Positions 53,365-64,000 of a stretch of 64,000 nucleotides of DNA are shown here, one piece after another; the first letter of the stretch is position 1; the number at the start of each line of letters is the position of its first letter. Source of the stretch: Branchipolynoe longqiensis (taxonomy: Eukaryota > Annelida > Polychaeta > Phyllodocida > Polynoidae); contig JASIRB010000504.1 in assembly GCA_030323885.1 (NCBI GenBank), positions 62,001-126,000 on the forward strand, in the 5' to 3' direction. Under the pieces are notes generated by a model that was given only the letters and a program-made list of their open reading frames with translations, was not told the origin of the DNA and searched no databases. The position numbers and the translations under genes are program-made.

Positions 53365-55267
53365 ATCAGTCTGAATCTGATGTTGCCAGATCCCTCCGGG
53401 CTGCTTCGGTTCTCTGCGAGGCGTCCCTAAGTTCAGCTGAAATTAAATATAAATAAAATTATTAACAAATATTTAAAATAAAGGATTTGATCAAACTACT
53501 TTACAACTTATTCAGGATGACGTATACCCTGTCTACATTTGTGTAAATCACAAGTAATTGAATTGAAATTCCAATACTTTATTTAATCAACACATCATAT
53601 TCCAATGCAATTATTTACCTGCTTTAGTCTCTGCTCTTTTCTTTCTGCCCCCTTCCCGGTCACTCCTGTATTTCAGCCACTTCTGGATTTCCTTTTCGTA
53701 GTTGGCCTCTGTGATGTGTGCCCTTCTTGCCGCATCTGCAGTGTGCATATCATAGAGTTTGTTAAAAACGTATCATTGCTTCATGATAATAAATCTGCAG
53801 AATAAAACAAAAAATCTGGGCAAAAGAAAGGAAAATCTGAACAATAAAAAATATTACCTTTAATAACTTTGGCCACAGTCAGCTTGGCCAAGCCCGTCTT
53901 TGAATCCTTGCCCTGCCAATTGAACCTGCTGGCTAGGGCATTGGTGAAAAGGGCTGACATAGACCTTTCCACAACCTCTTTGGGACCCGATCCTCCCAGA
54001 CTGCACAGATGAGAGAGCTAGATGTGGAACAAAATATCAGAATAAATATTCATGCACAAAGTATCCTGAATTTCTTTCATTAAGCAGTTCACAGATATTA
54101 CCAAATATATATAAATCAGAACAAGCGTAATTATTGGATGGTATGAAAGTAAAACAGGGTAAAATAAGATTATACTATTATCATACATACCAGCAATTTC
54201 TCTTTGCTTTTCTCTTCGATCAGTCTTCCCAATTGTACCACATCCTCTTCTGTGGACATAGGCAACTTAAATTCAGCCAAGCTGTCGTCATCCAGAGGCA
54301 GCACCTGCTATTGCCTACGCATGAGGGTTTCCAGCAGAAGAGTATGCTGGCGCAATGTGCCTTTTATCTCCTCTAGTGCAGCAAACAGCTCTCTTTCTTT
54401 CGGTCTGCAACAATACCAAAATAATATGACAATGCAGATTAGTGTCTTATTTTAACTTCTCATGATAACATATTTCACAGAATGCTTAATTTTAATTGTT
54501 TAATTACATGAACTAATATTTAGGTATAAACAAACACTTAATTTTTCCTATACCTGTTAGCGGATAGATACGGCGTTTGCCCCGGTCTGCTTGGTGTGGC
54601 CTCTTTCTGGGAGGACGAGGCATAACACAAACTGAAACATTAAAATATTGTATTATTGGAGGAGAAAGTGAGACGGGGTGGCCGAATGAGGGAGATCAGG
54701 TGATCCAAACCTATGAGCTTGTGCGTTTGAATGCTATGACTTGAAAATATTACAATTGACATACAATGAATTGATATTAAATGAATTGATATTAAAATGA
54801 GGAGGTGAAAGTGAAACACATTTAAAAATGGTGTTCCTACTTGTTTGATGGTGTCACTGGCTTCTGATCAGGAAACAGACACTGATTCCAATTCCTGGTC
54901 TGAGGTACAGAGTGTGTCTGCCTCGGTGTGCTTGAAGTGGCCTCCTTGTGCGATGACGAAGCAGAACACACACTGAAACATTAAAATATTGTATTATTGG
55001 AGGAGAAAGTGAGACGGGGTGGCTGAATGAGGGAGATCAGGTAATCCAAACCTATGAGCTTGTGTGTGTTGTATGATATTTAAATGAATTGATATTAAAA
55101 TGAATTTCTACCTAGTCGACATCTGTAATTCTGGCAGATCTGGAAGTTCTGGCAAGGGTGGGTTGGACCTTTTCTGCATCCAACTTTTCTGCTTCTTCCG
55201 TAAGGGGGTAGTTGCTTCTTCCTCACAGCTATTGGTCTCCTGTCCAATACGAATACGTTTGTGAGAT
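53365..55267 (-). CDS. DUF4806-type protein, seven 3' exons
   Basis: Exons on the minus strand: 55112-55267, 54841-54972, 54554-54631, 54191-54404, 53858-54017, 53619-53735 and 53365-53436 (stop TGA). All have GT...AG borders and phases that fit. The C-terminal part is DUF4806-like: LDDDSLAEFKLPMSTEEDV, LFTNALASRFNWQGKDSK, EKEIQKWLKYRSDREGG and a basic RKKRAE, ending ATSDSD. DUF4806 proteins are of unknown, probably nuclear, function and often transposon-linked. The exon 54191-54404 has an in-frame TAG (54308-54310) between MRRQ and QVLP, so this is a pseudogene, a sequencing error or a polymorphism. Exons 54554-54631 and 54841-54972 look like a tandem duplicate. 5' exons are missing where a retroelement starts at 55330. 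Confidence 0.75.
54554..55110 (-). repeat. tandem exon-intron duplication in the DUF4806 gene
   Basis: The intron segments starting TGAAACATTAAAATATTG ... GAGACGGGGTGGC are repeated (54631-54760 and 54973-55085) together with the adjoining exon start CYASSSQKEAT / CSASSSHKEAT. The shared intron word GGTGGCCGAATGAGGGAGATC looks like a degenerate tRNA-type box A. Confidence 0.85.
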
Positions 55268-55741
55268 CTGCAAAAGATTTTGATTGTGAGCAGGATTCAT
55301 AATTTTGCTGAAAAATATATGTACCGTATATACACATATAGATAGGATAAGTACTTATCGATATATAAAGGGCGGAGCGGCCTATCCTCCATTATTGTTT
55401 ATATTATCTACTGCGCAGTAGCCAACCGCGTGTGTGCGGAAATTGAATTGGTTTGGCCTAAACCTTGTGCGCCAACGAAAAGTAAGTTGGCTTGGCCTAA
55501 TTGGATCTCATGACCGCCTGCTACTGCAGCGCCACTTTGTGCTCGTGGCCTGCGCCCCTCTGTTTGGCCAGTGCGCACCTGCTTTTCAAACTGTTCACAT
55601 CTCCTGCTCGCTTGGCTGTTGCCTACCGGTTTGTCTCCGGTCGTCTACCGGCGGTTCGTCTGTCAACGATTTTCTGCTGTCAGAGAATTTTGTTTTCTGC
55701 TGTCGGTTCGTCTTGCCGTGTTCGTCGTGCTTGGAGACGAC

Positions 55742-56741
55742 ATGGTATTCTGTCGTGACTGTGGAGAGTCGCATAAAAAGGACGACAAGGCGTGTATTGC
55801 GGAGCAAAAAAGACCGACGACACGGCGTTCGATTATGGCGGCGAAAAAAAAAGGAAGCGGACGACGGTGAACTGGAGATAGTGGACGCTTCATTGGCATC
55901 ATTGTCGGTGGACAACCGGGAGAAGAAGGTGGAGGACGAAATAGCCAGGTTGGAAGCGGAGATACGGCTGGAGGCGCTTGAGGAGCGCATGAGGGAGCTC
56001 CAGACGGTACGGGACGGACAGCTGGGACGACGGCTGCAGCGGACGGAAGAGCGGACAGCAGACCGCGTGGACGACGGAGGGCTGCCGTCGTCTGCGTGGA
56101 ATGCGGGGGCGTCACCACAAGTGCCGGGAGACGCTTTGAATGCGTTTTCCAGCTATGGCCGCTCACGGGTGCGTACTCGTGAACAGGGAGGACAACGACG
56201 AACACGCAGCAGGAGTGACAGTAGCTCTAGCAGGAGATGGCGCAGTAAGTGGGCGCTAAAATGTTACACTGTGGCAGGAAAGGAAGTACGAAAATTAAAT
56301 GGGTATGAGGTATTAGCGGCCACCGGGGCATGGGCTCTGGACATTGCTGAATTGAATATAGCTGATTATAGAGCAATATTAGAGCACGTTGTATTTATTG
56401 CGGTGCGTGCGACGGACGACTATTTCAGGGATTCCGTGCATGTTGACTATGCGTTGGCTGTGCAGAAGTCAGCAGAGAGGATTGGCATGGCGGCTTTTGC
56501 AAAAATAAATTCTGGTGAAAGTGCTGTTCATTATGGCGCACAGAATGCAAAGGTGCGCAAGGCCGGTGCGGGAAGTGGTTTTGGTAGGAAAGCGGCAGGA
56601 GGTAGTCAGAGACCATCTCGCTGTTGTTATCAATGGAACGGGGATGACGGTTGCTCTAGGACAGAGGAGGAGTGCATATATGAGCATAAATGTTCCAAGT
56701 GTGGCTCAAAAAGCCATAAAAAGTATAAATGTAAAGAATGA
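55742..56741 (+). pseudogene. Gag of the second YR element
   Basis: ATG at 55742 begins MVFCRDCGESHKKDD. A run of nine or so A (about 55844-55853) shifts the frame after MAAKKK; the alternative frame continues ADDGELEIVDASLASL, a long charged helix (EDEIARLEAEIRLEALEERMR), an SR-rich segment, KWALKCYTVAGKE and LDIAELNIADYRAILEH, and ends CCYQWNGDDGCSRTEEECIYEHKCSKCGSKSHKKYKC. In the sister copy no such shift occurs at that spot, so an A-run indel is likely. RNA-binding capsid function is inferred. Confidence 0.85.
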
Positions 56742-56964
56742 AGGAGCAAGGTGCCAATTTCCTCTATAGCAAGCAGCCGGCATGTGCGTCATTTGCCGTC
56801 ATTTCATTCTTTTGCCCTCCCTAAAAATGTGCATCATGTGACTTCCAATTGTGCTGATACCCCTTCGAGTGTTAATTGCCATAATGTGACCGGCAGTATG
56901 CCGGTATTGAAAGGACTGGGGGGAGCTGGGGGGGGGGGGTGTGTACATGTGGGGAGTGTTACAT

Positions 56965-57160
56965 GTGACCTCTCGGTGTCTCAGAACATTCCAGACATTC
57001 CGGGGAACCGGGTGGTGATAGACTGTGTGGATGGGGGGGGGGGGGGTTCTACATGACAAGGATGTGACATGTGACCTACCGGTGTCTCAGAACATTCCGG
57101 ACATTCCGGAAGGCGGTGTGCTGACTGATTGTGTGTGTGTGTGTGGGGGGGGGGGGGGGT
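56965..57160 (+). repeat. imperfect tandem duplication with G runs
   Basis: ACATGTGACCT(C/A)(T/C)CGGTGTCTCAGAACATTCC at about 56969 and 57069, each followed by a G run of more than eight (57033-57045, 57145-57158). A third G run is at 56928-56938. Confidence 0.8.
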
Positions 57161-57469
57161 ATGGGCAACCCTGAATATGACATTCCTTTGACTTTTCAGC
57201 CAACAATGATTGATTGTTTGCTTTGGACTTTTCCTTGTGGTTTGGGAAGGGAAACTGATTTTGTTGTTGAAAATTGTGATGGTACCCTGCTTGTTACTAT
57301 TGTGCATGAAGATTTAAGTTCTGTTTGTTTGCCTGTGACTATGGATTGTAATAGGGGTAGTTGCACTTGTACACATTTTATTGCAGGGGTGCCAGCACAG
57401 CTTCGTCCTTGCAGAGTTTTCATTGAATGTTTCTATCGAGGAGAGGGGGACCCAGATTGGCAGTTTATG

Positions 57470-59150
57470 TTAACGAGTGTCACTTTTGGTTTCACGATAA
57501 GGCAACAACACCACCTTTGCAGATATATCATCAGGGTTTATGTGCACAAAGCCTTCCCCTAAGCGTTTAACAAAAGCAATTTTAAGTTGCAAAGAGTCTA
57601 ATGGGTAATTAAAGAAAGATTCTTTTAAAGTAAATCTCTGACAAATTAGTGTGACCAAACAGTTTATCATTATTACATTCTTGACCAGAAAAATATCGCT
57701 TCCAACAAGAATAGCGTTGTTTCCCGGTTTATTAATAGATAACACAATATGTGGAAGATGAAGCTTTTCATACTGTGTACATAATGGTATGTTCAGAGGA
57801 ATTGGACCCATATTATGCTTTTTTTTACAAAAGGTTTTGGTGTCATCTGACTGTTTAATTGCACAACATTGTTCTTTTAGTCTCCGAATCACCTGTGGTA
57901 ATGGACAATAAGGTTTCCTTAGTAGCTTCTTGAGAATTTGTAAATAATTTTCAAATGGAAAACTTGAAAAGTTATGAAGTGGACCAAAACATCTTGCATG
58001 GGAAGACAAATGAGACTGGCCATAAAGAGCTCCAAATTGATAAAAAAATGCTGCCAATAATTCTTCAGCGTAATTGCAATAAGCTGCACAAAATTCTGTA
58101 CTAGATATAATAGTTATCCCTACAGATATCATCAGGAAGTTTTTGTAAATGATGTCGGGCAACTTTCCTTTGAGAATCACTGGTCCAGTGTACAATAGAA
58201 AGGTTCTGAACTCTGTGGCTTTCCATCTGTCAATCTAAACAATTGACCTTCCTTTCCTGACAAATTCACATGGTAAGAATGGCTTCAAGCTTATAATCGA
58301 CTCTGATATCGCCCGTACTATGTTATTTCCTATACGGAGATGTAATGGTCCACTTGTCCAAATAAGGAGAATCTTTCTTACAATGCCAAGACATATCAAA
58401 TGCATATAGTCAAGAGGGAATTGAGAGAGAAGACCAATGTTCAACTCGCACAGACAACTGTCACCAAGATGATGTTCATCATCCTCCATTTCATCAAACC
58501 TGACATCTGTCCTCAGTACAGCATTCCTCTCTGGAAATGTCATTCTATGGTTAAACCAGGTCCCGCTTTGTGTACAGTTATCACACCCATAATAGCCAGT
58601 ATGGCCTTTCACCTTTTTCGCAAAAGCTCTGGCAGGCGTGTCACATACAAAATTAGCAATTGTCACTTTTATTATTTTGCCCTGGTAGCAAACTCCTTAT
58701 ACCTCAATTTCTCAATTTCTTTCATCTCATCAACAAAATTCCGGAGGAATATATTGCAATCATTTGGCTTTGAAACTCCTACCTATAATGAAGGGCTCTG
58801 GTTTCTTTTCCTGCTGTATAAGACCTAATATTGGCCAGAATTGATCACAGCTACTTTAAAATAAAGGCAAACCATCTATGTTCAATTGAATTGAAATTTC
58901 ATCTAGAATATGAAGATATTTATGCCTTTCAAACTTTGCCTTTATTCCTGCAGCTATACCAAAATGGTGATATTTTACTCCAGCTAACTCCTCAATATTG
59001 TAGCACCTGGGTGTTGCCAAAAGTGTACGTGCATCTTTAGGCAAAGTCGGAAACATAATAAACTATTAGTATGGCAGTGTGGAAGACCACTGTTAATAGC
59101 CCATTCCCTGAGTTTCTGTTTGAATTCTAGTTTATCTGTATCATCATCGT
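57470..59150 (-). pseudogene. EnSpm/CACTA-like transposase (transposase_21/DUF4218 type), degenerate
   Basis: Read from about 59150 downwards: LREWAINSGLPHCHTN, LPKDARTLLATPR, YHHFGIAAGI, FICD/FVCDTPARAF, KGHTGYYGCDNCTQSG, RMTFPERNAVLRTD, IGLLSQFPLDYMHLICLGIVRK, then DRWKATEFRTFLLYTGPVILKG and the PFENYLQILKKLLRKP block. The order is that of the animal family related to plant Tnp2. Asp residues of the core are in the CD-x-PAR and FPLDYMHL blocks. At least two stops or frame changes (near 58210 and 58640) and a missing 3' end (at 57470, abutting the YR fragment) make it a pseudogene. Confidence 0.8.
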
Positions 59151-59339
59151 CATCACACCCAACCCGCGGTCATACCCCCTTCTGAGTCTCCCGAAGAATG
59201 GGCAACGAGTGACTCGCTGCCTTTTTCGCGTACGACTCAGTCGTCGTCTGAAACGTATTTTGTATGTGGCTCACTCGGCCTAAGGGCATTCTTTGCCGTT
59301 TTTCCGTGAATATCTGTTGTTCTTGTCAGGAGGGGCCGG

Positions 59340-59765
59340 ACCCCCACGTTCGTCCAAGGTTGACCTATGTAAAGACTGAGCCTACATAAAGCCCCATGTT
59401 TGTCCAAAGCCTGACATATGAAAAGACTGAGTCTACATAAACCCCCACGTTCGTCCAAGGTTGACCTATGTAAAGACTGAGCCTACATAAAGCCCCATGT
59501 TTGTCCAAAGCCTGACATATGAAAAGACTGAGTCTACATAAACCCCCACGTTCGTCCAAGGTTGACCTATGTAAAGACTGAGCCTACATAAAGCCCCATG
59601 TTGTCCAAAGCCTGACATATGAAAAGACTGAGTCTACATAAACCCCCACATTCGTCCAAAGCCCTGACATATGAAAAGACTGAGCCTACATAATGCCCCA
59701 TGTTTGTCCAAAGCCTGACATATGAAAAGACTGAGTCTACATAAACCCCCACATTCGTCCAAAGC
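59340..59765. repeat. dimeric satellite, 101-bp higher-order unit of two about 50-bp monomers
   Basis: ACCCCCACGTTCGTCCAAGG recurs near 59340, 59440 and 59541, alternating with GCCCCATGTTTGTCCAAAGC near 59391, 59491, 59592 and 59695. The last units switch to CCCCACATTCGTCC. Monomers share CATATGAAAAGACTGAG. Confidence 0.93.
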
Positions 59766-60463
59766 TATCAAAAGAGGCGGGACCGATTGGCGGAGGCTGC
59801 ATAGGTGTCATTGCAGCAGAGTGACAACAGTAGTTACCGGCATTTATTAATTTATGCATTTATTTATGTATTTATTTATTTATTTATTTAATTATTTCTA
59901 TAGTTCACCACGTTGCCTTACGCTACTGACGATAACCTTCGAACGCATTGATAGAGTTGTGACAATACAACATTTATATAGGACGCAACAAAATCCCGAA
60001 TTTATTTTTTGCTGTGTGGAAATCAAGGAATAGATCTGCATCGACTTTTCTTTTACTGGATGTAGTTATGCCGTAACAACCATGGTTTACCTTAAGGTTT
60101 GTTTGCGGCTGTACATCTGCTTCCCGCCATAGGCACTAGGTGGTGCCATCATTGATCTTCAGGGTTCTAACCTAATATCTCCAGGTGGCAGCACCAGACA
60201 ACAGAGGTCAGACGGTCGTCTTCTTTTCTAGTTGCAAATCTTCACGCCCGATGGCACCACCTGCGTGAAACATACTTCATTTCGTTACCACTAGGTGTCT
60301 GACCGCTTGACTGATTGACCGATTGACCTCTTGACCTCTTGACCATGCCTTGCCTCACCGCACTGCTCGCACACCCACCAGCTCAAACCTACTCACACAC
60401 TCTCACACTCGCGCACGACACACACCTCACCTATCACCAACGAAAATCTCCAAATCTCCAACG
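59766..60463. other. no gene recognised; upstream region of the next gene
   Basis: TTTA-rich microsatellite at 59850-59895, repeated TTGACCGATTGACCTCTTGACC at 60304-60345. No TATA box stands out upstream of 60464. Confidence 0.5.
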
Positions 60464-63400
60464 ATGTCTTCCGAATCGAAACGTGTGAGTATTTGACATA
60501 TATCCGGTTTTTGTGTTGTAGGATTCTGTATTTGACCGTCAAATTTCTAATCATTAGTCTGGAGTGATTTTGATTAAAGATGATTAGTCTTGAAGTAATC
60601 TGAGCTGAAAGAACCAAAAATAATTTCGACAAGCTGTGGCTATGACCCAGATGGTCAGCTCGCAGTGACCACGTGATGTGGAACGGATTAGTGCCATAGG
60701 CCCATTAAATTTACCATATAGAAATGATAATCATACCATTGTAAAGAGCCAAACAAATGCTTTTAAATAACACAAAGATCATGCATATTGGTCTATTATT
60801 AAGAAAGTTATGATTTTTTATTTATTTTAAATTTAATGTTTTTTTTGTCCTGTAATTCGACTGTGTGACCTTTCATGATATTTCCACTATTTTTGCATGA
60901 TTTCTCCTCTCTATATGCCAAGCGTGGTTTTTCTAACTTGTGTGGTTTTAGAGATATTTCACTTTTTCTGGGACCATGATCTGGTAAGGCTAACACTGGC
61001 ACTGACACTCAGAATATCCCAACTTTCACTATTATCTCTGTTTTTAATACTTTCAGAGAAAATTGCTCTTAGGTTAAATTAAATACCTCCGATCTTCCTC
61101 TTCAATCGCGCATTAAGATATTTTTAATCGATTCGATGAAAGTTTTTTAATTTATTTTACAAAAATAAATCCTCCCCATAGTCTTAGCATTGTAGATGTC
61201 TGTCTGTGTATGTATGTGTGTGTATGTATGTGTGAGCATGTATGTGTGTGTCTGCCTCTGTCTGTGTGCGGCTGTCTATGTGTCTGTGTGTGTGTCTCTC
61301 TCTCTGTAAAGTCAGTTCGGGTGTATGTGTCTGTGTATGTTGGGTGTGTGCATGTCTGTGTATTTCTGTGACTGAACCCGATGCTGAGGCGGATTAGGGT
61401 TGAGTCGCCTCATCTAGTTCGCCTCCAGTAGGTAGGTTGTGGGTGTGTCTAAATCTTTAGGTTTAATCTGTCGGTTTAATAATCATTATTTAGGTTTGTT
61501 TGGTTTTGGTTTTGCAGACAGTGGTTTCCACCACAGCTGAGCAGCGGGCTATCCTGCAGCAGTTTTTCGACGAGGGGCTTGTGAGCACCTCCAAGCCCTT
61601 CGAGCCGGAACTGCTGCGGGCTGCCGAGGCTGCCAACATGTCGTTGCGAGCAGTAAAGGTTAGAATCAATTAATCATCTTACCCCCCTTCAGAAATTAGT
61701 TATGTAACTAGTAAGTGACCCGACCCCCAGTGCCCCCCACCTACCAGGAGCGCTGGAACGTGATCTGAGCCTGTTTCCGGTTATACTGTATGTGTATTTT
61801 AAATCTAAATGATTATAAATCTAAAGGGTTGTTAAATAGATAAGACTTTATTTTCCCGTGCACAATCCTCTGAACCAAATACATCTCTCAAACCTATTTC
61901 GCCTATTTCGCCCATTCTCGCATTTTGCATTCCTTTTAGGTGCGCATCAGCAATATGCGCCGGAATGTGCAGGAGCGGTGCGCTCCAGCCGCTTCTGCCG
62001 TCGCGGACCCCGACAGCCTTCGCCAAAAGGTGCGCGTTTCGGTGCAGCAGGCGAAGCGCACAACGGGGTTCGACCTGTACAAGCGCTCCACCCAGTCCGG
62101 TAAATTATATAGATTCCATATCAACGTTGGCCGAAATAATATTTTTTAGCTGTAATTATCTGAAACTATTATATGGCAATGTACAATGTAGGTTTGTCAA
62201 TCAAAAAATCGGTTTACAGCACCGTCTTTATACTCTTTCACAAAAGACTAACCTACACTCTGCTCGAATAATAGTTGCGTAACTAGTTACACGCCACGGT
62301 ACTTACGGGTAATGTCCTGGCATGATTTTAATGGTTTAGCGTTACAAAGTATTTCGATATTTAGTCGATTGTTTTTCTAATTAGTCAAGTTATGTTGTCA
62401 TTGATATGATATGCCTTACACACTTGGTAGACACTGGAATATCGTTACATGTAGACATGGACTTAAAACAGATACAATCAAACATTAATTGAATGTAATT
62501 CGTAAATATTTCAGCTCCCGGCACCTTCGCCGAAAAGCAGACTGCTTGGCTGGCTGGGTGGAGAGCGCTTCTCCCCGCGGAGCGCAACACCTACAGCGAC
62601 GATGCCCGGCAGCTCGCTCAGATGTGTCCTGAGCAAATGACCCGTGAGGAGCGAGTTGCCGCGGTGAATGCCAGTTACCACCGTCTGTGCGAGGAGGTAT
62701 ATTAGTCTACGATAATATTCCCTAATATTCCTTGTGTCTGTTACATCTACCGAATGTAAAATGTCTTCACACTGTCTCTGCAAGCCGGAATATTAGTCTA
62801 CCATAATAATTCATAATCTTCCTTGGGGCTGTTATATGTACCTAATGTTGACCCAGATACTATTCTGTCAGGATTGTTTTATATGTCAATTTGTCAGGGT
62901 GCTTGTTTTCAACGCTGGACAGCTGTGGTGCTGTCTTGATCTGTTCCTTTGCCCAGGAGTGTTTACCTGTGTCTGCTCGGGTCAGCCTTCTGCAATTTTG
63001 GTTGTTAGTAATAGCCTATGTTATCTAGCCTTGTTAAAAGAACCTACATTATTTGCGGTATTGATCCAGGCCAACCTTCTGTCCGACCTCAACACAGACG
63101 GTGAGGTCGATATGTTGCTATATATTAAATCTCCGCGGGGCACCGTGGACATCTGTTCCGGGACGACTGCTGCGCAGTTTTATAAAAAAAACTGGGCGCT
63201 CTTCTGGGAAGGGTTCGATTGTCACGATGGTAAGTTTTAGCTGAATGCCAATTCTCTGTTTTTCCCCCTACCCACACTCTATCACTAAGGACTTACAATA
63301 GGTATCCCAACTCATTTTTGCAACTTAATAGAAAGTACCATATTTTGATATAGTTCCATAGCTCTTACCAGGAGAAGTAAAATGACACAAAGTTCATTAA

Positions 63401-63939
63401 GATCGGATGATTACTTAAAAAGTTGTAGGCTTTTTAATATGGACAAAAATGATCCACAAAACAGCTATTTTGGCAATTTGCATGAAACCCACATTTCAGA
63501 TATCAATAATTCCAAATATAATGGCCAGATGAACTTGTCTTTCAGCACTCTGTGTTATCTATATGCATATATCAAGTCTATTTTTTTCCAGAGTCATGAC
63601 AATTATTTCTCGAGCTATTGGCCATTCAAAATGGCAAAAAACACAAATTGCCACGTGTCAATATGAGAAATTAAGAGGTATGAGGTACACGCCCATGCCC
63701 ATGCCCACGCCCACGCCCACACACACACGCCCACACACACATGACTTACGACTTGTTTGTGAAAATCTAACCCTTAGTAAGGAACCTGGAGCAGGCAGAG
63801 GACGTCCCGGCTGCCCCTGCTGCTGCCGCTTCCCCTGCTGCTGCCGCCGCTTCCCCTGCTGCTGCCGCCGCATCCTATCCGACGAGCGCCAAGGATAGGA
63901 TGCGCGCCACCTATCTTACGAAACTGCAGGATGCTCTGG
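60464..63939 (+). CDS. multi-exon protein with homeodomain-like and HMG-box-like regions, continues beyond the window
   Basis: Exons 60464-60484, 61518-61658, 61940-62099, 62515-62696, 63070-63229 and 63799-63939, all GT-AG and in phase. Exons 2-3 give a homeodomain-like stretch: AEQRAILQQFFDEG, a loop about four residues longer than usual, then LLRAAEAANMS and the recognition-like helix AVKVRISNMRRN. Asn and the second Arg keep the N51/R53 places, but W48 and F49 are Arg and Ile. The exon 2/3 border falls at the classic 46/47 position. Exons 3-4 resemble an HMG box: GFDLYKRS, WLAGWRALLPAERNTYSDDA. Exon 5 (EVDMLLYIKSPRGTVDICSG) is unknown; exon 6 is Ala/Pro-rich then KDRMRATYLTKLQDAL. A nuclear DNA-binding role is inferred. 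First exon choice rests on a single short ATG exon. Confidence 0.7.
60913..60971. repeat. degenerate piece of the palindrome/satellite family in intron 1
   Basis: Shares TGGTTTTAGAGATATTTCAC and flanking TATATG-CCAAGCG with the palindrome at 22218-22519. Confidence 0.8.
61199..61310. repeat. GT-rich microsatellite
   Basis: TGTCTGTGTATGTATGTG-type simple repeat inside the first intron. Confidence 0.9.
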
Positions 63940-64000
63940 GTACGATCGAACACTTGATAATTTTTATGAGTATAAATGCCTGTCCTATTTTGATATCACC

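Larger units (their letters stand above)
55330..57475 (+). mobile_element. 5' half of a second Ngaro-like YR element
   Basis: Starts with TATATAAAGGGCGGAGCGGCCTATCC, similar to the minus-strand start of the 41.7-51.1 kb element. Gag at 55742-56741, then a G-rich spacer with an imperfect 100-bp tandem duplication, then the second ORF start (about 57131-57475). It stops where an EnSpm-like transposase begins; RT and recombinase are missing. Confidence 0.85.

Noticed and set aside
59237..59752. Minus-strand ORFs with CRLSLFICQALD repeats
   Set aside because: Translations of the dimeric satellite.
63563..63898. Cysteine-rich ORF at the right edge
   Set aside because: It is the wrong frame of the Ala/Pro-rich exon 6; the in-phase frame joins exon 5.

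Overview
The window is eukaryotic and almost certainly from an invertebrate metazoan. The host genes have short exons with GT-AG introns and there are no operons. The repeats are typical of aquatic invertebrates: tyrosine-recombinase (DIRS/Ngaro) retrotransposons, Ty3/gypsy elements, RTE- and CR1/L2-like LINEs, tRNA-derived SINEs, MITEs, EnSpm/CACTA-like transposase remains and satellites. I cannot name the species or phylum from the sequence.

Layout. 1-1.4 kb: DIRS-type retroelement running off the left edge (minus). 1.5-2.6 kb: an unrecognised minus-strand ORF with a poly(A) signal. 3.9-5.0 kb: five-copy 204-bp satellite. 5.0-6.6 kb: a MITE, then an apparently intact three-exon gene for an SGNH-hydrolase-like protein. 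6.8-7.9 kb: a 196-bp tandem duplication whose second copy is split by a 714-bp terminal-inverted-repeat element. 8.4-14.2 kb: decayed Ty3/gypsy element (minus). 16.8-21 kb: two uncharacterised transposase-like genes. 22.0-24.4 kb: a hairpin-rich DNA transposon containing a palindrome and an RTE insertion. 24.5-30.3 kb: a CR1/L2-like LINE whose ORF1 carries a NADAR domain and an SGNH esterase domain; it is interrupted by a palindromic LTR insertion and a SINE. 31.4-38.8 kb: a complete Ty3/gypsy element with LTRs, PBS, PPT and 5-bp target duplication, containing two further insertions. 40.5-41.1 kb: Harbinger-like MITE. 41.7-51.1 kb: a whole Ngaro-like tyrosine-recombinase retrotransposon (minus) with split direct repeats A1-B1-A2-B2, invaded by a gypsy element and a solo LTR. 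51.9-52.2 kb: second hairpin-transposon copy. 53.4-55.3 kb: seven 3' exons of a DUF4806-type gene (minus). 55.3-59.2 kb: 5' half of a related tyrosine-recombinase element abutting an EnSpm/CACTA-like transposase pseudogene. 59.3-59.8 kb: dimeric satellite. 60.5 kb to the right edge: six exons of a gene with a homeodomain-like and an HMG-box-like region.

The few host genes are islands in a nested transposon landscape. Several insertions can be ordered in time because target duplications restore the reading frame or repeat they interrupt. The observations I rate highest are the NADAR+SGNH LINE ORF1 with a host-gene SGNH relative 19 kb away, the palindromic LTR insertion flanked by CCTGG, the hairpin transposon family and the satellite derived from, or sharing sequence with, a palindromic repeat.
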